A DNA stretch of 64,000 nt from Pedobacter sp. SYSU D00535. GTDB taxonomy: Bacteria > Bacteroidota > Bacteroidia > Sphingobacteriales > Sphingobacteriaceae. The position numbers were made by a program, and so were the translations under genes. Shown one piece after another: positions 7,214-15,043 of the stretch. The stretch is taken from contig NZ_JAFEWD010000002.1 of the NCBI RefSeq assembly GCF_017355855.1, positions 124,001 through 188,000 on the forward strand, written 5' to 3'. A model generated the notes under the pieces. It was not told where the DNA came from. It did not search any database and was given only the letters and a program-made list of their open reading frames with translations. Numbering within the stretch: position 1 is the stretch's first letter; each line of letters opens with the position of its first letter.

Positions 7214-9073
7214 TTAGGCGCTGGCTTTCTCGCTTAGTAGAGCCTGCTTCCTGTCGATGATTTTTCTAAAGAAACTGGTGAGACTATTTACGTGATAATC
7301 AAATGAAAAGGCAAGTCGCTTATCCCACACGTTCTTTCTTATTTGTTCTAGTTTCTGCTTATCCCTTAATTGCTCTCCTAACTCCTCGATCGAGTTAAAA
7401 AAGAGCCCTAGTTGATGGTCTTTGACCAGTGTCTGAGTTGCTACGATATGACCTGTGTTGTCGCGCTGTAACATTGGTAAACCAGCCACAGCCAGTGTGG
7501 CCATTCGCGCGGGATAATTTAAATCGTCCCAATTAGCACGCATCAGCTCGCCATAATTTTCGCTTTTGAAGAAGTGTAGCCAGCCTGCATCGTATTGAGA
7601 AAACTCCTTCACCCAACTCTCCTGAGTAACATTGGAATGAATATGAAGATAGCCCGGAGCCATGCTTTGTGTCTTATCAATCCATTGCTTCCACTGTCCG
7701 TGTGTAAAGTCACCATAGAAATGGAGGTGAATTTTCTCTTTCGCTAATTCGGCTACCGTATGTGGGTGCAAACCTATCGGTCTCCCTGGCACCACCGTAT
7801 GGATCTGACCATCCAGCTCAGAGAGTCGGCCGGATGTCTTCGTTTTAAACCATTCCTTTTTGGGGAGATCGCCATCAAGTACCAATGTGCTGTCCTCACT
7901 GCCAGGAACGAACTGAAGGAACCAGTCGCGCATTTCCGGACTGCTATAAATCTGACCATCAGATTTGGTATACAGATCTATCAGCTGATTCCAGGTTCCT
8001 TTCTCGAGGCATATGAAGGGCCCTTCTTTGAAATGCCAAACGAAGGGTATTCCCGGATTATTCATCAGCACTTCGTGCGCAAAAGGTACCGCCTGCCAGT
8101 TTAGCAAGCCGTAAATTACATCGGGCTGTATCTCCTCCAGGCGTTTCCTCCAATTGTCCGAAGGAATATCTTCGACATGACCAAAAGGGAGAGGACCTAC
8201 AGAATTATACCAGTAGGGATCTTTCATCCATAAGCCATAAAGCTTGTGTCCCTGTTCTTCCAGGGCTAGCACCCGTTCAGAATTATAGGCGAGCTCTCCC
8301 AAGAGTACTATTTTCAGTCCCTTGGACGAGAGAGGTGTGTCAGGGCGTTCTCTGAAGGGTTTGAAATAGTTAACCTCGTCTATATAATTTCCAACGGTGG
8401 TGTGATACCTCAACGGTTGGCTTACCTTGTAATACAGCTTATAGGGGTTTATTCCTCCCACCGGTTCCTGCAAAATTTTATGGCGCTGGTGCGGATGATC
8501 CACCCACTCACACGTAATCTTTCCAGTTGCTGCAAAAGTTCCGCGTTTGGCAAGCTTGTTCCAAAACATTCGACCAAGGTCGTCCGTAACCAGCTCTTCA
8601 CGCTCCATCCAGCGGTCGCTGCTTTTTTTGTGCATCACCTGCACCAGTTGAAGCGGATAACCATCGATGACACCAGCGGCGCTGCGGTTATAATGGTGAC
8701 GTACACCAGAGTAGGCGAGTATTGCCGAAGGATCCTGCTCTAGCTCTGCGGCTAACTCCTGCAGGTGCTCTTTGTAATACACATCGTCCGCCGGAAGATA
8801 GGCTATTAAAGGGCTGTTGGCATAAGATAGGGCTCTGTTGAGGCAAAAGCCAAGACCGCAGTTTGTATTGTTCTCAAAATATCGGATTCTGCTATCCCCT
8901 AAATAGTCAGAAATAACATCTTGCAAATTATCATTGGAGCCATCATTGACGATTAACAGCTCCCAATGTTTAAGTGATTGTTGTTTTAAACTCTCAATTG
9001 CTCTTACTATAAAATTTGCCTGATTATAGACAGGCATGATTACAGAAACCGTTTGCGTGGTAACGTTTTTCAT
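7214..9073 (-). CDS. Two-domain glycosyltransferase (GT2 + GT1/GT4-like)
   Basis: 619 residues. The N-terminal 200 form a GT2 (GT-A) domain: VSVIMPVYNQANFIVRAIES at 9-28, LLIVNDGSND, then PADD as the metal-binding DxD equivalent. From about residue 255 (GLKIVLLGELAYNSERVLAL) a second Rossmann-like GT-B region begins, running to the NYPARMATLAVAGLPMLQRD segment typical of GT4 donor sites. A fusion of two transferases suggests one polypeptide adding two sugars to a surface glycan. No signal or membrane segments, so cytoplasmic. It is the only gene in its transcription unit and ends at the hairpin 7181-7205. Donor sugars cannot be deduced. Confidence 0.82.
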   Translation of the reverse strand: MKNVTTQTVSVIMPVYNQANFIVRAIESLKQQSLKHWELLIVNDGSNDNLQDVISDYLGDSRIRYFENNTNCGLGFCLNRALSYANSPLIAYLPADDVYYKEHLQELAAELEQDPSAILAYSGVRHHYNRSAAGVIDGYPLQLVQVMHKKSSDRWMEREELVTDDLGRMFWNKLAKRGTFAATGKITCEWVDHPHQRHKILQEPVGGINPYKLYYKVSQPLRYHTTVGNYIDEVNYFKPFRERPDTPLSSKGLKIVLLGELAYNSERVLALEEQGHKLYGLWMKDPYWYNSVGPLPFGHVEDIPSDNWRKRLEEIQPDVIYGLLNWQAVPFAHEVLMNNPGIPFVWHFKEGPFICLEKGTWNQLIDLYTKSDGQIYSSPEMRDWFLQFVPGSEDSTLVLDGDLPKKEWFKTKTSGRLSELDGQIHTVVPGRPIGLHPHTVAELAKEKIHLHFYGDFTHGQWKQWIDKTQSMAPGYLHIHSNVTQESWVKEFSQYDAGWLHFFKSENYGELMRANWDDLNYPARMATLAVAGLPMLQRDNTGHIVATQTLVKDHQLGLFFNSIEELGEQLRDKQKLEQIRKNVWDKRLAFSFDYHVNSLTSFFRKIIDRKQALLSEKASA

Positions 9074-9188
9074 GAATGGCGCGATAGATTATACAAACAT
9101 GTAAACCAGTTATCCCCGCCAATGTTTGCAATTGCACTACCAAGTCAGCTTCGACAGTATTTTGCGAGTGTATGGAGCTGAGATATAG

Positions 9189-9869
9189 TTAGTTCATATG
9201 GAAGAACTTTTCCCGAAGACTTACATTTCTGGAGGCCGCAACAAGAGAAAGAATAATCACTCCAATCGCTATTGCCAACACCATTTGAAGACTCGACAGG
9301 AGGTCGGAGGTAGCGAGCAGTCCCCGTGATTCATGAAGAATTTCTCCCCCAACTGCGGTTTGTATCTTGGTCAGCTCGGCAAGTTGTCCTACCGTTTGCA
9401 TTAGTTGAAGCTGCCCTTCTTTTGCATAAAGCAATTTGGCTTGTTCGATGCCTCTGTTGTCCGCATGGCTTAGCACTCTTCGCTCCAGCACTTGATAGGC
9501 AGCTACTTTCTGCTTGAATTCGTTCAGAAAAGCAGATTCTTTGTCCACCAGATAGGTTTTTTCAAACTGCTTTATCAGGCTTGCTATTTGATGGTCGTGC
9601 CTGGTAAGTTCCGATCTCAGCAGCCCCGGGTCCTTGCGCCCATCTGCCAAAAACTTCTCCATTAAAAAACGCTTGCTGTAAAGATTTTCCGTCAGGTAGA
9701 ATATATCTGTAGCTGGAAGAAGGCGATCGTTATAAATTGAGGTGACAGACTTATTCATCTCCGCTATATTTCTTCGTTCTACGATATTGAATAGAATGAT
9801 TAAGCCCATCACTCCCATCAGCAAAGAAGCCACCTTGAGCTTTTGCTGAACTGCATAAGTCCATTTCAT
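9189..9869 (-). CDS. MCP four-helix-bundle sensory protein without signalling domain
   Basis: 226 residues. TM1 is LLMGVMGLIILFNIV, followed by a periplasmic 4HB_MCP-like helical bundle (NKSVTSIYNDRLLPATDIFY, about 40-180), then TM2 (LQMVLAIAIGVIILSLVAAS) and a very short cytoplasmic tail ending in REKFFHMN. There is no HAMP, kinase or methyl-accepting domain, so on its own it cannot signal in the usual way. ATG 9869 is preferred over the TTG at 9887. It may partner with one of the kinases elsewhere; no evidence for which. Confidence 0.75.
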   Translation of the reverse strand: MKWTYAVQQKLKVASLLMGVMGLIILFNIVERRNIAEMNKSVTSIYNDRLLPATDIFYLTENLYSKRFLMEKFLADGRKDPGLLRSELTRHDHQIASLIKQFEKTYLVDKESAFLNEFKQKVAAYQVLERRVLSHADNRGIEQAKLLYAKEGQLQLMQTVGQLAELTKIQTAVGGEILHESRGLLATSDLLSSLQMVLAIAIGVIILSLVAASRNVSLREKFFHMN

Positions 9870-10062
9870 GTCCTTTATCTTCCTCAAAAAAATTTAAACT
9901 AAACCGAAGAGCTATTAATTGGAAAGGCTGGAATATTGAAACTCTGTTCTTCTATTATAACAGCTTTAAAATACGATTGTTATCTTATAGTAAAGATAAA
10001 GTTTTCTTTTTAAGAAAAAGGGATAGAGGGTATGAAACTTTCTGATTCAGAGTGTTTTTCTT

Positions 10063-10272
10063 CTATAAAGAACTCAACTCGTTGATCTCGGATGCTTTCC
10101 AGGGTTCAGTCTCACCGGACCGGATGAAAGTAACGACATAAGTATGTGCGGTGCCTGTTTCGTCTTCGATATCAACAGGGACATCCACGCGGTTGTCCTT
10201 GATTTGCTCTTGGTTCTTATCAATTGCTGCAGCTTTCGCTAAAATTTCTTCATCTGTATGAGCTCTGTTCAT
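10063..10272 (-). CDS. Hypothetical 69-residue protein
   Basis: Unknown small soluble protein, acidic, with HTDEEILAKAAAIDKNQEQI at the N-terminus and a beta-like TAHTYVVTFIRSGETEPW segment. No recognisable domain. The start ATG is immediately preceded by ACCT. About 28 bases upstream is AAGTTTACAT, a motif also found at the same distance ahead of the gene at 11435-11812, so the two may share a promoter type. Confident as a gene because of codon pattern and leader; function unknown. Confidence 0.6.
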   Translation of the reverse strand: MNRAHTDEEILAKAAAIDKNQEQIKDNRVDVPVDIEDETGTAHTYVVTFIRSGETEPWKASEINELSSL

Positions 10273-10367
10273 AGGTATTTCTTTTAACTTATGTAAACTT
10301 TAGAACGGATTGAAAGTTTTAATTCACGTGATTCTCGGCGGCAACGGGGAACAATAACAGAAAGACT

Positions 10368-10802
10368 ATGGATAAATTTATGCAAATAGCGATAGAGCAA
10401 GCTAAGCTGGGTCTTGCTGAAGGAGGAATTCCGATCGGGTCGGTATTAGTCAAAAACGGAGAAGTGGTTGCGACAGGACACAACAAAAGAGTACAGGAAA
10501 ATAACCCAATTTTGCATGGGGAGATGGACTGCCTCAATAATGCAGGGCGAATTGGTTCTTATCGGGATACTGTGATTTATTCAACGTTAATGCCTTGTTT
10601 TATGTGTGCGGGTACTATCGTGCAGTTTAAGATCCCAAAAGTAATTGTAGGCGAGTCAAAAACATTTAGCGGTGCGAGGGAATTTATGGAAGCCCACGGA
10701 GTCGAAGTAATAGATCTTGATTTGAGCGAATGCGTGGAGATGATGGAAAATTTCATCCGCCAGAAACCTCAACTTTGGAACGAAGATATTATGGAACTTT
10801 AA
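10368..10802 (+). CDS. Yeast-type cytosine/nucleoside deaminase
   Basis: 144-residue zinc deaminase. The active-site motifs are HGEMDC (zinc His and the proton-shuttling Glu) and PCFMCAGTI (zinc Cys pair). Around them the resemblance to fungal cytosine deaminase is unusually close: GGIPIGSVL, the spacing from HGE to PCxxC, IPKVIVGE, and a C-terminus reading QLWNEDIMEL like the fungal WFEDIGE. It likely hydrolyses cytosine to uracil or a related base in pyrimidine salvage. The stop overlaps that of the convergent holin-like gene by four bases. Confidence 0.88.
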   Translation: MDKFMQIAIEQAKLGLAEGGIPIGSVLVKNGEVVATGHNKRVQENNPILHGEMDCLNNAGRIGSYRDTVIYSTLMPCFMCAGTIVQFKIPKVIVGESKTFSGAREFMEAHGVEVIDLDLSECVEMMENFIRQKPQLWNEDIMEL

Positions 10803-11131
10803 GCGGTCGAAAGCAGATTCCCAACAATAGCCATCCCCAAAGCAATAATGATAGCCGGCGTAAATCCCCTCACTTCAAACCCTGAGAAGAGTTTGTCGGC
10901 TATTTTGATCACAACCGCGGTGACCAGTAGGCGTACCACAAAAGAAATTAATCCCAGGGTGATGATGTTTAGCGGCAGGCGAAGCAAGAAACCAACAGTG
11001 GCATTTAGTATTCCTATCACAAGGGCCACCAAAACTGTAGTACCGTAGTTCCTGATTTTTATGGCCGGCAGTAAGAAAGCCAGGGCAAAGAGGATGGCTC
11101 CATTAATTAGCAGTTCGACTATAAATCCCAT
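10799..11131 (-). CDS. Phage holin family (DUF360-like) membrane protein
   Basis: 110 residues, almost wholly hydrophobic, with about four membrane segments (VELLINGAILFALAFLLPAI, TTVLVALVIGILNATVGFLL, ITLGLISFVVRLLVTAVVIK, AIIIALGMAIVGNLLSTA). The family name comes from distant similarity to mycobacteriophage holins; in bacteria the function is unknown and this is a chromosomal, not phage, setting. It starts at ATG 11131 and is 16 bases downstream of the gene at 11148, so the two are probably one operon. Confidence 0.8.
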   Translation of the reverse strand: MGFIVELLINGAILFALAFLLPAIKIRNYGTTVLVALVIGILNATVGFLLRLPLNIITLGLISFVVRLLVTAVVIKIADKLFSGFEVRGFTPAIIIALGMAIVGNLLSTA

Positions 11132-11147
11132 AGCAGCCTACCTGTAT

Positions 11148-11375
11148 TTATAAAGGACTTTGCTGGTAGTACTTTTCGATTGCGTCGCCTATCAGATTCA
11201 CCTGTTCCTGAGATAGATTACCGCTCACCAGTTGCCAGGTATTATCACCATTATTCAAGATACTTACCTGCTGCCCATCGGGAAGCATTAATTCGAAAGT
11301 TTCATCGCGGTGATCTACCTGCACAGACGTTTCTGAGTTGTTGAACAAGATTTTAACTTCAAACGACTTTTCCAT
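11148..11375 (-). CDS. Hypothetical 75-residue protein
   Basis: Small soluble protein with alternating beta-like segments (FEVKILFNNSETSVQVDH, VSILNNGDNTWQLVSG) and a C-terminal helix (QVNLIGDAIEKYYQQ). No named domain recognised. It starts at an ATG preceded by ACCT, runs in the same direction as the holin-like gene just downstream, and may be its partner. Function unknown. Confidence 0.6.
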   Translation of the reverse strand: MEKSFEVKILFNNSETSVQVDHRDETFELMLPDGQQVSILNNGDNTWQLVSGNLSQEQVNLIGDAIEKYYQQSPL

Positions 11376-11434
11376 AGGTGCTTTTTTTTAATCAAAAGCA
11401 AAAATGGCAGGATGGGTTTTAAAAAAATGAATTC

Positions 11435-11812
11435 TTAGAATTCATCCGGTTCCCTTTCGGGGATATATTCGCCCGTCAGTAACAGCGTCTTTGTGTCAAG
11501 GTTGAGCACAAAAGAGATAAGCATTTTCGCTATATCGACTGCATCTATATCTGCACACGCATTAAAGATGCCCAATCTGTAGCCGGCAGTAAATTCGCCC
11601 GAATTGAAGTTTTTGAATTTTACTGAACCAGGCTCTACCCGGATATCAAAAACTCTTCCTCTGGTTCTAAAATGATAACTTACCAGCAGTTCTTCAATTT
11701 TTTTTAATTTTTTTTTCAGTAGTTCCTCCAAAACAAAATGCTTGGCGGGTTCTTCTGATTTGAATTCTTCCAGCTCATTATCAATAAGTTCGATTGTTAC
11801 CGATTCTACCAT
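11435..11812 (-). CDS. Hypothetical 125-residue protein
   Basis: Acidic, probably cytoplasmic protein. The N-terminal half is a charged helix region (HFVLEELLKKKLKKIEELLV); the second half is beta-rich (GRVFDIRVEPGSVKFKNFN, then YRLGIFNACADIDAVDIAKM). Ends in a Glu/Asp-rich tail. No recognised family. About 29 bases before the start is TAAGTTTACAT with TTTG 19 bases further upstream, a candidate Bacteroidetes-type promoter (TTTG ... TAnnTTT). It is upstream of the 11148 gene in the same direction, separated by 59 bases. Confidence 0.6.
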   Translation of the reverse strand: MVESVTIELIDNELEEFKSEEPAKHFVLEELLKKKLKKIEELLVSYHFRTRGRVFDIRVEPGSVKFKNFNSGEFTAGYRLGIFNACADIDAVDIAKMLISFVLNLDTKTLLLTGEYIPEREPDEF

Positions 11813-11832
11813 GTTGCCCGAATTTAAGTTGA

Positions 11833-11864
11833 TGTAAACTTACCAGAACAAATTATTTAAGCAA
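11833..11864 (-). promoter_or_regulatory. Candidate TTTG-N19-TAAGTTTA promoter of the 11435 gene
   Basis: On the minus strand, TTTG is followed 19 bases later by TAAGTTTA, seven of eight positions of the TAnnTTTG box used by the Bacteroidetes primary sigma factor. It ends about 20 bases before ATG 11812. A matching AAGTTTACAT sits at the same place before the gene at 10063. Confidence 0.4.
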
Positions 11865-11913
11865 AGGACATACTTTTCTGTAACATCGGGAAGTTAATAC
11901 ACGTAATAATCAG

Positions 11914-11984
11914 TGTCCTTCTCATAAGGACATGTTTTTCATAGGTAGATGTAGAGCCGGGTCTTAGATCTGGCTCTTTTTTTT
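11914..11984 (+). terminator. Two successive plus-strand terminator hairpins
   Basis: First hairpin: TGTCCTT (11914-11920), 5-base loop, AAGGACA (11926-11932), followed by TGTTTTT. Second: AGAGCC (11953-11958) and GGCTCT (11972-11977) followed by eight T. Both orientations point to transcription on the plus strand, yet the flanking genes (11435-11812 and 12002-13711) are both on the minus strand, so no annotated plus-strand gene needs them. Confidence 0.6.
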
Positions 11985-12001
11985 AGCGCTCACGCAGATT
12001 T

Positions 12002-13711
12002 CTACAGTTTTTCTCCTAAATGGTCTAGTTTATCGTCCTCAATGTCGAAGAGTATTGCATCCATATCTTCCTTGGTACGGAACGAGTCGATTGGTTTACC
12101 AAATTGGGAGAATTTTGCAGGTAACTGCTCGACGTCCATTTTAGTTCGGTAGTACCATTCGGGTTGAAACTCAAACTCGCCGATATGCGAGCCAAGGTAA
12201 TCGGCATAAATCAGCCAAACCCGGTCATATTTTTTTAGTGCCTGGATGTCGGCATCAACCTTTCGCTGGTACTCCTCCATGCTTCGGGCCTTAAACCGGT
12301 AGTCATTTCCTTCAATTGCTTTGAATCTAAGAGGGTAAGCCTTGCCGTAAAACTGATATGGATACTTGGCATTCCAGTAGATGTACACGGCGTCGCCAGG
12401 CTTATAATGTTTGTTAATATACATAAAGAGCTCCCGCTGGTGCCAGTTTTTAGAGCCCCCGAAGGTATCCTGGTCCACAATGTTAAGAACAGAATTATAA
12501 ACGGGGCCCACTAACAGAAAAATGGGCAAGGCATACTTGACAGAAGTGGAATTACGCCACTTATCGGCGATGAATTTCACTGCGACTATACAAGCATTGG
12601 CGATGAGGATAATTAGAATGGGAGCGAGATAAACGGTAAGTCTTTCGAAAAAAGGATAAGCTTCTACTCCAGCCGCGAGCAGATGCAGCATAATAGGCGA
12701 AAGAAATACCCAGAAAATCTTTTTGCTGCTTCTAAACTGTATGATCACTCCCAATACCAGTAACGCAAAAGGTATCAGTGACATCCGGTAGAGTACTTGC
12801 AATAAAGGATTTTCGCCTTTAAACTGGAACCAGCTAAGCCCAAGTGGATAGTCAAGAAGCGAAAAAGGGCGATTCACGAACCACATTAGCTCCTGCAAAG
12901 AAGTGGGTGGTAAAGGCATGAACCCGTTCCGGTTTCTGAACCACGCCACCAGCCAACTAGAGTCCTGATAATCTTGCAGAAAAAGAAAGTAGTTAAGTAC
13001 CACGGTGACCAGCCAGATGGAAAATGGAATCAGCAGATAGGCAATGCGCTTCCAGTCTTTATGATACATGTAATAAAGAGACAGAGCGATGGCCATTCCC
13101 CCTAAAACAAACATCATTGAAAAAGAAAACCAAAGTAGAAGTGAGCCATATAGTCCCCAGGTTAGAAGTGATTTAATACTTACGTTTTGATGGAATTTGA
13201 CGAAGCAAAGCAATGCCAGAACAGAACAAAGTAATCCTGTGCTGTACTGTTTTGCCTCTACTGAATGATAGATGATTGGTGGCGAGAGCGCAATAACTCC
13301 TACTGCGAGCACTACGCCAAGTCGTGACATAATAAAGTGCCTCGCGACGGGAACAAATGCAAAAAGGGTGAGGATACCCGATAGGAGGGACAAAAGCCGC
13401 AGCGCCATTTCATTCGGCCCAAATAACATCACAAATATTTTGGTAAGGATAATGTAGCCTACAGGAGCTTTCTGCTCATTTTCCAGCGGCATAGTGAGCA
13501 TTTCCCAAAAGCTCATGTTCACAAAACTGGTAGCTAGAAAAATTTCATCAATCCAGAACGATCGATTGTCTAAGTAATGATACAAGCGAAAAAAAACGCC
13601 GATAGCGATTAGACCGTATATAACGCTTGTTAGGTTAATTTGGGTTGATTTGGAGCGAGTTGCAGCCGGCGACTGCTCCAAAGCCGGGGCTCCTTTAAGG
13701 TAGATGTGCAT
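12002..13711 (-). CDS. GT39-family (ArnT/PMT-like) membrane glycosyltransferase
   Basis: 569 residues. An N-terminal membrane segment is followed by a loop with NRSFWIDEIFLATS (the WxDE motif of GT-C enzymes; the acidic residues bind the lipid-phosphate donor), then about ten further membrane helices to residue 400 and a soluble C-terminal domain of about 160 residues (KHYKPGDAVYIYWNAKYPYQ). Such enzymes transfer a sugar from a polyprenyl phosphate donor to an acceptor on the periplasmic side. It is divergent from the HAD/UbiA/GtrA genes, which could supply its donor. The start is ATG 13711. Confidence 0.82.
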   Translation of the reverse strand: MHIYLKGAPALEQSPAATRSKSTQINLTSVIYGLIAIGVFFRLYHYLDNRSFWIDEIFLATSFVNMSFWEMLTMPLENEQKAPVGYIILTKIFVMLFGPNEMALRLLSLLSGILTLFAFVPVARHFIMSRLGVVLAVGVIALSPPIIYHSVEAKQYSTGLLCSVLALLCFVKFHQNVSIKSLLTWGLYGSLLLWFSFSMMFVLGGMAIALSLYYMYHKDWKRIAYLLIPFSIWLVTVVLNYFLFLQDYQDSSWLVAWFRNRNGFMPLPPTSLQELMWFVNRPFSLLDYPLGLSWFQFKGENPLLQVLYRMSLIPFALLVLGVIIQFRSSKKIFWVFLSPIMLHLLAAGVEAYPFFERLTVYLAPILIILIANACIVAVKFIADKWRNSTSVKYALPIFLLVGPVYNSVLNIVDQDTFGGSKNWHQRELFMYINKHYKPGDAVYIYWNAKYPYQFYGKAYPLRFKAIEGNDYRFKARSMEEYQRKVDADIQALKKYDRVWLIYADYLGSHIGEFEFQPEWYYRTKMDVEQLPAKFSQFGKPIDSFRTKEDMDAILFDIEDDKLDHLGEKL

Positions 13712-13987
13712 ATGTAGATGACGTTATAAACTTTGATCAGATGGAGTTGTGCTGTAATATTCAGTCATTCCCACCATTCAACCTGAAGCTTAAATTGCAC
13801 AACCTCACAATCGCAAGGACTACAAATCAACTTTATAAAATGTTTAAAACAGGTTGGTCTTTTTCATGTGAAAATTTTTCTCTTCAGATTCCGCCGGCAG
13901 CGTCTTATCAATTTTTTGCTTTTTTTTGAAACAGGAGAATACGGTTTTCTGTTACACTTCAGCATCACCATGAAATCATCTGTCTGA

Positions 13988-14701
13988 ATGAGCAAGTATG
14001 CAATTAACTGGGAGAAAATTAAGGTTGTAATTTTCGACGTAGACGGCACCCTATATATGCAATCCAGATTGCGTAAAAAGATGCTGTTCTCTTTGTTAAG
14101 CTACTATAGTTTACGTCCCTGGCAAATCAACGATTTACGAATTCTGCAGCACTTTCGGTCTGAACGCGAGAAGAAGGCAGGATTTTCTGGGACGGATCTT
14201 GAAAATGCACAGTACCAATGGTGTGCAGAGCGGGGCAGGTATCCGGTAGATCGTATTAAAAAAGTAGTGGATCATTGGATGTTCAATTATCCAAATAAGT
14301 ACCTGTCAGATTGTATATATCCCGGGACAAAAAGCTTCTTTGATACTTTAAGAAAACTCGATCTCAGAATAGCGATCTATTCAGACTATAAAGCATACGA
14401 CAAACTGAAGGCCATGGATCTTCAGGCAGATTTGGTGGTAGCTTCTACTGACTCCCATATCGATCGGCTTAAACCTGACCCAAAAGCTTTGCTTTTTATT
14501 GCCGGAGAGTTTGGAGTAAGTCCAGAGGAATGCCTCTTCATCGGCGACCGGGAGGAGCTGGATGGCCGCTGTGCAGAAAACGCAGGGATGCCTTATCTGA
14601 TTTTAGATAAAAAGCCTTTTGAACTTTTTGATTTTTATAGCCAGCTTGAAGCTCAATTGCTATCGTACCCGAAACCAACAATTTCGCAAATTGCATCATA
14701 A
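13988..14701 (+). CDS. HAD-superfamily hydrolase, probable phosphatase
   Basis: 237 residues. HAD motif I is FDVDGTLY (nucleophile Asp 18, acid Asp 20), motif II a Ser in IAIYSDYK, motif III the Lys in LKPDPKA, motif IV GDREELD. The cap region between motif I and II (about 30-105) is rich in Tyr, Arg and Trp. A cytoplasmic phosphomonoesterase is likely. It is 342 bp upstream of ubiA-like and gtrA-like genes in the same direction, and in that setting could remove the phosphate from a polyprenyl-phospho-sugar-phosphate intermediate. That link is inference; the family alone is broad. Confidence 0.82.
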   Translation: MSKYAINWEKIKVVIFDVDGTLYMQSRLRKKMLFSLLSYYSLRPWQINDLRILQHFRSEREKKAGFSGTDLENAQYQWCAERGRYPVDRIKKVVDHWMFNYPNKYLSDCIYPGTKSFFDTLRKLDLRIAIYSDYKAYDKLKAMDLQADLVVASTDSHIDRLKPDPKALLFIAGEFGVSPEECLFIGDREELDGRCAENAGMPYLILDKKPFELFDFYSQLEAQLLSYPKPTISQIAS

Positions 14702-15043
14702 AATATACCTATGAAAAACTTTTACCCTCAACCCTTGCCACCCTGAACCCACATTCTACTATCTATTTATATCTATCTACTGCTACTATTAAACGCTCCT
14801 ATGGAAACTGTTGACGCTGCTCAAACTTCTGTGAAACCGAGAATTATGCCTTCTCATGTTTCAGTGGCCTGCCTGTACTATTCTATCTCGCAGGTGAATC
14901 ATCAATATTAGAGGATTATCAGATTCCGTTCTGAATAAATGAACAAAGCTAGCCTTGTGCCTGAAAGCAAGGAGGTCAGCACATCAATCTTCGATAGGAA
15001 CACTATGAAAAACTGCATTGATTAATTTATAACAACTATTCCT
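14702..15043. other. Intergenic stretch with tiny open frames
   Basis: 342 bp without a recognisable gene. Tiny frames occur at 14711 (11 codons) and 14801-14911 (36 codons), both with ATG directly after (A/T)CCT, plus six codons at 15008. No terminator hairpin or clear promoter found. The stretch probably contains the leader of the UbiA gene, whose start is preceded by ACTATTCCT. Confidence 0.45.
14801..14911 (+). CDS. Possible 36-residue peptide
   Basis: Open frame METVDAAQTSVKPRIM... ending in HQY, starting at an ATG in a TCCTATG context like several real starts in this window. No recognised motif; a single Cys in the centre. May be chance. Confidence 0.2.
   Translation: METVDAAQTSVKPRIMPSHVSVACLYYSISQVNHQY

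Noticed and set aside
9975-10020. Possible terminator TTATCTT/AAGATAA
   Set aside because: Seven weak A/T pairs and T-rich DNA on both sides; no gene in the matching direction ends there.
10799-11131. Prophage holin
   Set aside because: The family name is historical; the gene is in a non-phage neighbourhood with no phage genes around.
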